Shown in pieces: positions 6,383-12,084 of a stretch of 12,084 bases of DNA. Position 1 is the first letter of the stretch; each line of letters starts with the position of its first letter. Origin of the DNA: Nitrososphaeraceae archaeon (GTDB lineage: Archaea > Thermoproteota > Nitrososphaeria > Nitrososphaerales > Nitrososphaeraceae); contig JANWJI010000063.1 of NCBI GenBank assembly GCA_025449515.1, positions 1 through 12,084 on the forward strand, read 5' to 3'. The notes beneath the pieces were generated by a model that was given only the letters and a program-made list of their open reading frames with translations, made no database searches and was not told the origin of the DNA. The position numbers and the translations under genes are program-made.

Positions 6383-6814
6383 ATGCCCACACAATCGAAA
6401 ATTGACTATGAAAAGCTACTTGGCCGTCTACAACAAAATGTTAGCAGTACCAATCGAAGAGAGGTATCTCGTTTGGAAATTCCGGATCCTCAGGTGATAT
6501 GGATAGGACAGCGTACCATATTCAGAAATTTTATGGAGTTCCCAAAAGCCTTAAGAAGAGAACCAGAAAAGCTTTTGTTATACCTCAACAAGGAATTAGC
6601 GTCTGCCGGTTATATTGCGGGTGATAGAGTCATTTTTCTAGGACGTAAAGAACCTTCCTCATTCGGTGCACTTATTGATAGATATGTCAAGGACTATGTT
6701 ATATGCCCGGTATGCGGGAGCCCCGATACAAGAACTGAAAAAAGCAAGAAATTAGGCTTCCTATTATGCGAAGCATGTGGAGCAAGATCATCTATTAAGG
6801 GAAATTACGCGTAA
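6383..6814 (+). CDS. Translation initiation factor aIF2 subunit beta
   Basis: aIF2-beta is part of the alpha-beta-gamma factor that brings initiator Met-tRNA to the small ribosomal subunit. The 143-aa product has the archaeal layout. An N-terminal helix (about 8-20, YEKLLGRLQQNV) contacts the gamma subunit. The central alpha-beta domain (30-100) includes the signature TIFRNFMEFPKALRREPEKLLLYLNKEL in two blocks (45-72) and SAGYIAGDRVIFLGR (74-88). A C-terminal zinc ribbon follows, with cysteines 108/111 and 129/132 (CPVC and CEAC). Length and domains are normal. The ATG at 6383 gives the expected N-terminus. It is transcribed with the methyltransferase and 75-aa gene, but the flanking gaps of 283 and 183 bases suggest its own transcript. 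Confidence 0.95.
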   Translation: MPTQSKIDYEKLLGRLQQNVSSTNRREVSRLEIPDPQVIWIGQRTIFRNFMEFPKALRREPEKLLLYLNKELASAGYIAGDRVIFLGRKEPSSFGALIDRYVKDYVICPVCGSPDTRTEKSKKLGFLLCEACGARSSIKGNYA

Positions 6815-6917
6815 GAACAAAGTAAAATGAAAGAATTATTATGAATTTCAAAGATTTCCTGAAGAAGGATAGTACTTCTGTTTATTTTATCTGATATAAA
6901 ATCACATTTAGAATTAC

Positions 6918-6924
6918 TATATAA
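6918..6924 (+). promoter_or_regulatory. Candidate TATA box for the 75-aa gene
   Basis: TATATAA lies in the 183-base gap after aIF2-beta. With normal archaeal spacing, transcription would start near 6947, leaving a leader of about 50 bases before the ATG at 6998. The match is good but the spacing to the gene is not decisive. Confidence 0.35.
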
Positions 6925-6997
6925 CAGTTTTAACTCGGAAATTGGAAAATATTGACTAACAGTTCTAAGTAGAGAGATTACAATTTGTTTCCATAAA

Positions 6998-7225
6998 ATG
7001 ACTGCAATAATGTCACTTAACCAAGATACGCCGGTTCCCGCCTCCGATAGTAACTTTTCAAAGGGGCAAAGCTGGGGAGCGCTAAGAAAAGCATGGAAAG
7101 GCTATCGAATTGCCAAGGTCCAAGCAGATAGTCCAAAAATGACAGAATACGCAACAAAGATAAGAAAGATTCAGGGAGAATTGGGTGTCGAAATTGCCAC
7201 TTTTCCAAATTTGGGAATCTCCTAA
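6998..7225 (+). CDS. Small conserved-looking basic protein of unknown function
   Basis: The 75-aa product has a polar, probably unstructured N-terminus (about 1-25). A compact basic helical part follows, containing WGALRKAWKGYRIAKVQ (26-42), KMTEYATKIRKIQGELG (47-63) and a short tail FPNLGIS. It has no cysteines and no membrane segment. The tryptophan-anchored, Lys/Arg-rich helices could bind nucleic acid or ribosome, but that is a guess. I believe similar small proteins occur in related archaea, but cannot confirm this without a search. A second ATG at 7010 (residue 5) is an alternative start. It stands between aIF2-beta and the chaperone genes, followed by a T-run. Confidence 0.7.
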   Translation: MTAIMSLNQDTPVPASDSNFSKGQSWGALRKAWKGYRIAKVQADSPKMTEYATKIRKIQGELGVEIATFPNLGIS

Positions 7226-7230
7226 CCTGG

Positions 7231-7241
7231 CTTTATTTTTT
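7231..7241 (+). terminator. T-rich terminator after the 75-aa gene
   Basis: The run TTATTTTTT begins 8 bases after the stop codon. Archaeal polymerases terminate at T-runs without needing a hairpin. A second T-run at about 7316-7323 could back it up. Together they separate this gene from the chaperone cluster. Confidence 0.4.
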
Positions 7242-7454
7242 CACTTTACCTAGACAAATGTCGCGGGCTTCCAAAAATCTCAATCTTTTTATCAAATTGT
7301 AATAATATATGAAGTCTTTTTTGTAAAAGAACCTTATCCTCCAGATTATTGGCAAATCATTGAAATTCGGCCTGTGACTTTTAATGCACAGAATTATGCT
7401 GGAACCGATATGTAATTATCTGGCTTGCGAATAGCTTCCTTCGGCTGAACGCTG

Positions 7455-7569
7455 TTGGAGGAGAAGGCACATAGTAATTAATGAGGATGAGCAACAAGAT
7501 GAATTTGAAAACAAGATTGAATCGACTGATCTTGATAAGACTATCGCTTTAGAACAAGAACTGGCTGAG
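7455..7569 (+). other. grpE: 5' extension of grpE with apparent +1 frameshift
   Basis: The grpE frame stays open upstream of GTG 7570 back to a stop at 7432-7434. It reads as an acidic GrpE-like N-terminus (NEDEQQDEFENK, TIALEQELAEV), yet contains no ATG, GTG or TTG. In the neighbouring frame, TTG at 7455 gives MEEKAHSN and then hits TAA at 7479. Skipping the T at 7479 joins this to NEDEQQDEF, making a typical GrpE start. The cause could be an extra base in the assembly, a rare ATT/ATA start (7477/7471), or frameshifting at AAT-TAA. GGAGGAG at 7457-7463 could be coding or a Shine-Dalgarno site. Confidence 0.5.
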
Positions 7570-8076
7570 GTGAAAGAAATGTTGTCTAGTACAAAAGAAT
7601 TAGCTGACAACAATCTCAATAAACTAAAGTATATGGCTGCAGATTTCGACAATTACAGAAAACAAATAGAGAGACAGATGAATTCCAAGATTGAATCAAA
7701 CAAGGGCGAGCTTCTATCTAAATTTTTGAATGTTTACGATGATTTCACAAGGGCGCTAGAGACGGCAGAGCAAAGTAAGTCTGATCCCTTGGTCATAGAA
7801 GGACTACAAGGGATCAAAAAGAACCTAGAACATTTGTTAGAATCAGAACAAGTCAGAGAGATCGAAGCCATTGGCACTCCATTTGATCCGAATATTCATG
7901 ATTCTATAAGCTTTTCTTATCGTGATGATTTGCCAGAAAGTACAGTCACCAAGGAAATAAGGAAAGGATACATGATAAATGACAAGATTCTGAGACCAAG
8001 TCTGGTCGAGGTTTCCAAAAAGATAATTAAAAATATCGATAATGATAGAGAGAACATGGAAAAGGAATCTGAATAA
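7570..8076 (+). CDS. grpE: GrpE, nucleotide-exchange factor of DnaK
   Basis: GrpE opens the nucleotide-binding domain of DnaK to release ADP and recycle the chaperone. From the only canonical in-frame start (GTG 7570) the product is 168 aa; the true protein is probably about 200 aa with the acidic extension described separately. A long coiled-coil helix runs from the N-terminus to about residue 45 (YMAADFDNYRKQIERQM). A helical bundle follows (KFLNVYDDFTRALETAE). The beta domain has GTPFDPNIHDSIS (102-114) and EIRKGYMINDKILRPSLVEVSK (129-150), the family signature. The stop is 5 bases before dnaK, so the two are one operon. The family is certain; the start is not. Confidence 0.92.
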   Translation: MKEMLSSTKELADNNLNKLKYMAADFDNYRKQIERQMNSKIESNKGELLSKFLNVYDDFTRALETAEQSKSDPLVIEGLQGIKKNLEHLLESEQVREIEAIGTPFDPNIHDSISFSYRDDLPESTVTKEIRKGYMINDKILRPSLVEVSKKIIKNIDNDRENMEKESE

Positions 8077-8081
8077 TAAAT

Positions 8082-9956
8082 ATGGCAAAAATAATAGGAA
8101 TTGATCTTGGAACAAGTAATTCAGCAGCTGCAGCAATGATCGGTGGCAAACCCTCAATTATACAAGCGGCTGAAGGTACTTCGATCGGTGGAAAGGCATT
8201 TCCATCTGTTGTTGCTTTTACTCGAGATGGCCAATTGATAGTTGGCGAACCCGCAAGAAGACAAATGATTTCAAATGCAGAAGGGACGATTGTTGGAGCA
8301 AAACGCAAAATGGGTACCGAATTCAAATTTAGCGTATTTGGAAAGCAATATACTCCTCAGCAGATTTCTGCATTTATATTACAAAAAATTAAAAAGGACG
8401 CCGAAGCTTTTCTGGGCGAGACCGTAGATAAAGCTGTTATTACAGTCCCAGCATACTTCAATGACAACCAAAGACAGGCAACTAAGGACGCAGGAGAAAT
8501 CGCCGGCTTGCAGGTTGTAAGAATCATTAATGAACCAACAGCTGCATCTTTAGCCTTTGGTCTAGACAAGGTTCAGAAGGATTTGAAAATTGTCGTCTTC
8601 GACCTGGGTGGCGGCACATTAGATGTCACTGTAATGGAAATGGGAGGCGGAGTGTTTCAGGTCAAGAGCACCTCAGGCGACACTCAGTTGGGTGGTACCG
8701 ATATGGATAATTCGCTGGTAGAATTTGTACTCGATGAGTTTAAAAAACAGTCAGGATTGGATATTAGAAACGATAAGGCTGCGATGATGAGAGTTCGTGA
8801 GGCAGTTGAAAAGGCTAAAATCGAACTCTCGAATGTTGTTACAACTGAAATTAACTTACCATTTCTTGCGTACGATTCTGCCACAGGTCCCAAAAATCTG
8901 GTGCTATCGATAACGAGGGCTAAGCTAGAAGAACTTATGCGTCCTATAATTGAGCGATGTAGAGGTCCAATGCTTCAGGCACTTCAGGACGCAAAGTTAA
9001 CTCCAGCGGAAATTGATAAGATTATACTGGTGGGGGGTCCTACTAGAATGCCCATAGTTAGACAATTTGTTTCAACAGTTATGAGTAAAGAGTCCGAAGG
9101 GGGAATTGATCCGATGGAAGCGGTTGCAATGGGTGCAGCAATTCAGGCAGCAATCATTGCAGGAGATGTTTCTACGGATATTCTTTTGGTTGACGTCACG
9201 CCATTGACACTCGGCGTTGAAGTTCTGAACGGACTAAAGGAGCCATTGATTGACCGTAACACTACTATTCCGACAAAGAAAAGCAAAGTTTTTACGACTG
9301 CCGCCGACTATCAGACCGCAGTTACTATTCATATCGTACAGGGAGAGCGAGCTATGGCGTCAGATTGTGTTTCTTTGGGAATGTTTAACCTTTCTGGCAT
9401 TCCTCCAGCTCCTAGGGGAGTACCTCAGATTGAGGTTGCGTTTGACATAGACGCCAATGGAATTCTCAATGTTACGGCAAAAGACCTTGCAACTGCCAAA
9501 GAGGCAAAAATTACGATTACTGCTAACAGTAAACTTGGAAAGGATGAGATAGAAAAACTGAAGAACGAAGCGGATCAGTTTGCAGAGGCTGATAAGAAGA
9601 AGAAGGAAGAGGCCGAAGTGAAAAACGAGGCTGATAACTTAGTATATGCAGCTGAAAAATTAGTAAAGCAAGATCTAAAAGATAAGATAAAACCAGAGCA
9701 GAGCGAAAAGATCAATAAAGCAGCATCTGAGCTCAAGGATGCGATAACGGCGAACAACATGGATAACATTAAGACAAAGATTCAAGACCTCAAAAATATC
9801 CTTGCCGAAGTAAGCACGGAAGTATATAAGGCTGCCGGAGCTGCTGCAGCCACGAGTAGTGGCCAAACAGGAGCTACACAAGATCAGCAGGCAACTCCAG
9901 GATATTCTGATGCAGGTGGTGGTGGCAATCCCACGGGAACGCCTTCCTCACCATAA
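8082..9956 (+). CDS. dnaK: Hsp70 chaperone DnaK
   Basis: DnaK binds exposed hydrophobic stretches of client proteins in an ATP-driven cycle with DnaJ and GrpE. The 624-aa product is full length. In the ATPase domain (1-365) are the phosphate-1 motif GIDLGTSNS (6-14; most bacteria have TTNS), FDLGGGTLDVT (173-183) and the adenosine motif LVGGPTRMP (316-324). The linker DILLVDVTPLTLG is at 366-378. The substrate-binding beta domain extends to about 505 and a Lys/Glu-rich helical lid to about 590. A disordered Gly/Ser/Gln/Pro tail closes it, with no eukaryotic EEVD end. Between GAKRKMG and the QYTPQQIS segment the protein lacks the roughly 25-residue insertion found in Gram-negative DnaK. That agrees with the view that archaea took these genes from Gram-positive-like bacteria. 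It follows grpE by 5 bases. Confidence 0.98.
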   Translation: MAKIIGIDLGTSNSAAAAMIGGKPSIIQAAEGTSIGGKAFPSVVAFTRDGQLIVGEPARRQMISNAEGTIVGAKRKMGTEFKFSVFGKQYTPQQISAFILQKIKKDAEAFLGETVDKAVITVPAYFNDNQRQATKDAGEIAGLQVVRIINEPTAASLAFGLDKVQKDLKIVVFDLGGGTLDVTVMEMGGGVFQVKSTSGDTQLGGTDMDNSLVEFVLDEFKKQSGLDIRNDKAAMMRVREAVEKAKIELSNVVTTEINLPFLAYDSATGPKNLVLSITRAKLEELMRPIIERCRGPMLQALQDAKLTPAEIDKIILVGGPTRMPIVRQFVSTVMSKESEGGIDPMEAVAMGAAIQAAIIAGDVSTDILLVDVTPLTLGVEVLNGLKEPLIDRNTTIPTKKSKVFTTAADYQTAVTIHIVQGERAMASDCVSLGMFNLSGIPPAPRGVPQIEVAFDIDANGILNVTAKDLATAKEAKITITANSKLGKDEIEKLKNEADQFAEADKKKKEEAEVKNEADNLVYAAEKLVKQDLKDKIKPEQSEKINKAASELKDAITANNMDNIKTKIQDLKNILAEVSTEVYKAAGAAAATSSGQTGATQDQQATPGYSDAGGGGNPTGTPSSP

Positions 9957-9999
9957 TTTGTTAATCATGGGCATCGAGAAAAATAAAGGGTTTTAGAAG

Positions 10000-11127
10000 A
10001 TGAGCAACAATCGGGACTACTACGGGGTCCTTGGTGTCCCAAAAAATGCAAGTAAAGATGATATCAAGAATGTATATAGAAAATTAGCTCTTCAATATCA
10101 TCCGGACAGAAATAAATCGAAGGGTGCCGAAGACAGATTCAAAGAAATCTCAGAAGCGTATGCTGTATTATCCGACGACGATAAACGGAAGCGGTACGAT
10201 ACATACGGTCATTTAGGGAGTGAGGAAGTATTTAGGGGGTCTGAGGCAAATTTCGATGAAATATTTAAAGATATCGGGATTGGAGGCTTTAAAGATATAT
10301 TCGAACAGGTTTTTGGGGGTCGAGAAGGAGGATTTACTGATCCATTTAACTTTGGTTTCCGTATCGGCGGCGGTGGGAGGCGAAGGGGTCAGGACCTTGT
10401 ATATGACGCCGAACTATCTTTAGAAGAGGTACTTAAAGGAAAAAGAGAGGAAATCGAACTACCAAAACTAGAAAGGTGCAGAAATTGTGCCGGAACTGGT
10501 GCTGCACCTGGAAGTAAGCCAAGAAAATGTAATGTTTGCGATGGTCAGGGACAGATGAAGCGAGTTTATAGTCAAAATCGATTCTCTACATTTGTGTCTT
10601 TGGAACCGTGTCAGACCTGTCGTGGAGAAGGAGAAATTATTGACCGTCCATGTGAAACCTGCAGCGGAGCTGGCAACATCAGAAATTATAAGAAAATCAA
10701 TATAGAAATTCCTAAAGGTGTCGAAGACGGAATGACATTACAACTACGTGGAGAGGGAGAGCCTTTTGAAAATGGCCAGTCTGGGGATTTGTTGATAAGA
10801 ATCCATGTCAAACCTCATTCGATATTCGAGAGATTATCCGACGGACATATTCTTTATAATCTTGACACTAGCTTCACCGACTTGGCTCTCGGGGCTGAGA
10901 GAAAAGTCCCGACTCTCGAAGGTGACGAAAAGTTAAGGATTATAGCCGGTAGCCAACCGAATAGCATTCTTAAACTTAAGGGTAAAGGACTACCACGCTA
11001 TGGTGGTTTTGGAAAAGGAGATGAGGTGGTTAGGTTGAACATCAAGGTTCCTACGCAACTGAATGATACCCAAAAGGCTCTACTCAGACAATTGGACAAG
11101 GAATTTAAAAGTGTTGTCGACAAATAG
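10000..11127 (+). CDS. dnaJ: Type I (class A) J-domain co-chaperone DnaJ
   Basis: DnaJ delivers substrates to DnaK and triggers its ATP hydrolysis. The 375-aa product has all class A parts. The J domain (about 6-70) contains HPD at 34-36. A Gly/Phe-rich region spans about 73-128. The zinc domain has four CxxCxGxG-type repeats, with cysteines 160/163, 177/180, 204/207 and 218/221. Two client-binding beta domains follow, including GVEDGMTLQLRGEGEP and LKLKGKGLPRYG. ATG 10000 gives the normal N-terminus. It lies 43 bases after dnaK, so it probably shares the grpE-dnaK transcript. Confidence 0.97.
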   Translation: MSNNRDYYGVLGVPKNASKDDIKNVYRKLALQYHPDRNKSKGAEDRFKEISEAYAVLSDDDKRKRYDTYGHLGSEEVFRGSEANFDEIFKDIGIGGFKDIFEQVFGGREGGFTDPFNFGFRIGGGGRRRGQDLVYDAELSLEEVLKGKREEIELPKLERCRNCAGTGAAPGSKPRKCNVCDGQGQMKRVYSQNRFSTFVSLEPCQTCRGEGEIIDRPCETCSGAGNIRNYKKINIEIPKGVEDGMTLQLRGEGEPFENGQSGDLLIRIHVKPHSIFERLSDGHILYNLDTSFTDLALGAERKVPTLEGDEKLRIIAGSQPNSILKLKGKGLPRYGGFGKGDEVVRLNIKVPTQLNDTQKALLRQLDKEFKSVVDK

Positions 11128-11182
11128 ATCTAATAGGGCTAGAGTTAGAATTGTCTAAATCAACCACGTCGTAGAGAAAATA

Positions 11183-12084
11183 ATGCTTCCAATTATTACG
11201 GAAGAACTATCAAAAATCTACAAGGGCTCAAAAATCCCAGCATTAGATAGCGTCTCACTCACTGTTAGGTCCAGGCAAGTCTTTACGCTTCTTGGAAGAA
11301 ATGGAGCCGGAAAAACGACTTTTGTTCGTATATGTGCTACACAATTGATGCCAACCTCTGGAAAAGTTAATGTCCTTGGATATGACGTGATAACAGAACC
11401 TGGGAAAGTCAGGGATCTCATCTCTATTGTTCCGCAAGAAGGACGACCATTAAGGGCGCTTACGCCATGGGATCACGTCTATAATTGGTTACAAATTCGA
11501 GGACAGAATAGATCCCAGGCGAAAATCAATACAAAAACCATTTTGGAAAACTTGGAGCTATATGACGTAAAGGATAGGCCGGCAATGAATTTGTCTGGCG
11601 GAATGAAGCAAAAGATCCTTGTGGCCATGGCTATGGCCACGGACGCACAATTATTATTCTTAGACGAACCAACCATAGGATTGGATCCGATATCGCGACG
11701 TCAGGTATGGTCTGCAATAAAAAAATGGAAGACACAAGGTAAGTCAATTTTGCTAACCACACATTATATGGATGAAGCAGAGATGCTTTCAGACAGGATT
11801 GCCATTATAGATCGCGGCCGTCTATTGGCAGGAGGAAGTATGGATGATCTCCGGAAAATTATACCTCAGAAAATCAGAATAGACATCATGAAAGATATGG
11901 TCGACCCTGATATGTTACGACCTTTTGGATCGGTAATAGATACCGGGGCTAATACAGTCCGAGTATTTGCTTTCGAATCCGCGGCCAAAGAGCTATCTGA
12001 ATTCGCGCTAAGGAAAAACATCGCATTCACAGTATCTCCAGTAACTTTGGATGACGTCTTTGTATCGTTAGTGGCAAACGGAGA
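11183..12084 (+). CDS. ABC-2-type transporter ATP-binding protein (3' end outside window)
   Basis: This is the ATPase half of an ABC exporter of the DrrA/NodI/CcmA-like group, which drives export of lipids, drugs or polysaccharide. The frame runs uninterrupted from ATG 11183 to the right edge, 300 residues. All nucleotide-site motifs are present: Walker A GRNGAGKTT (38-46), Q-loop Q85, signature LSGGMKQK (137-144), Walker B LLFLDEP with catalytic E162, D-loop GLD (166-168) and switch H194 in TTHYMDEAE. Residues past about 225 form the C-terminal extension typical of this group, including TLDDVFVSLV near the edge, so only a short tail is probably missing. The membrane partner is expected just downstream. 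It sits 55 bases after dnaJ in the same direction, which may be read-through proximity rather than a functional link. The substrate cannot be told. Confidence 0.95.
   Translation, partial: MLPIITEELSKIYKGSKIPALDSVSLTVRSRQVFTLLGRNGAGKTTFVRICATQLMPTSGKVNVLGYDVITEPGKVRDLISIVPQEGRPLRALTPWDHVYNWLQIRGQNRSQAKINTKTILENLELYDVKDRPAMNLSGGMKQKILVAMAMATDAQLLFLDEPTIGLDPISRRQVWSAIKKWKTQGKSILLTTHYMDEAEMLSDRIAIIDRGRLLAGGSMDDLRKIIPQKIRIDIMKDMVDPDMLRPFGSVIDTGANTVRVFAFESAAKELSEFALRKNIAFTVSPVTLDDVFVSLVANG

Noticed and set aside
7260..7460. A tRNA or structured RNA gene upstream of grpE
   Set aside because: No A/B-box pair, no cloverleaf stems and no conserved RNA core could be found by eye; the stretch is AT-rich promoter-like spacer.
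8082..9956. Several minus-strand and out-of-frame open stretches inside dnaK
   Set aside because: They lie fully within a well-defined gene, have unnatural compositions and no promoters; they are shadows of the dnaK codons.
1..12084. CRISPR array, complete insertion sequence or attachment site
   Set aside because: No regularly spaced direct repeats, no intact transposase or integrase and no terminal inverted repeats were found.
11183..12084. ABC transporter ATPase as the exporter of a peptide made by the YcaO-TfuA locus
   Set aside because: It is about 7 kb away, adjacent to dnaJ and separated by housekeeping genes; nothing in the sequence links it to the YcaO locus.

Overview
The window reads as a piece of chromosome from an archaeon, most likely an ammonia-oxidiser-related Nitrososphaeria (Thaumarchaeota). 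It carries an archaeal-type phenylalanyl-tRNA synthetase beta chain, the archaeal/eukaryotic translation factor aIF2-beta and a complete grpE-dnaK-dnaJ cluster. It is AT-rich and has archaeal TATA-like boxes rather than bacterial promoters. The lineage is inferred from protein character alone; no rRNA is present.

Layout. (1) 1-1249, plus strand: the 3' part of pheT, cut by the left edge. (2) 1250-2083: about 830 bases with no long gene. Inside it, on the minus strand, lies a 58-codon ORF (1584-1760) with a well-placed TATA box. Its product resembles the NHLP-clan (nitrile-hydratase-leader/Os1348-like) leader peptides used by YcaO-type RiPP pathways. (3) 2084-4086, plus strand: a YcaO enzyme and a TfuA protein whose start and stop codons overlap (ATGA). 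(4) 4146-4733, minus strand: an unrecognised helical protein with a possible helix-turn-helix. Divergent from it is a beta-class DNA methyltransferase (5068-6099). (5) 6383-6814: aIF2-beta, then a small 75-aa protein (6998-7225). (6) 7455-11127: grpE, dnaK and dnaJ in one direction. (7) 11183 to the right edge: an ABC-2-type transporter ATPase, cut by the window end.

The stretch from about 1250 to 6380 looks like an accessory block set between housekeeping genes. The YcaO-TfuA pair is the known machinery for converting a backbone amide to a thioamide. In methanogens the target is methyl-coenzyme M reductase, an enzyme not known from Nitrososphaeria. The partner here must therefore be something else, and the divergent leader-like mini-gene is the best candidate substrate in view. 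This is the most interesting possibility in the window: a peptide-modification (thioamide or azoline) system in an archaeon.

The chaperone half is conventional, except that grpE has no ordinary start codon for its acidic N-terminus. Its reading frame appears to need a one-base (+1) shift near 7479. A similar one-base relationship joins two coding-like frames near 1595. Both could be real biology, but both could be indel errors in the assembly.
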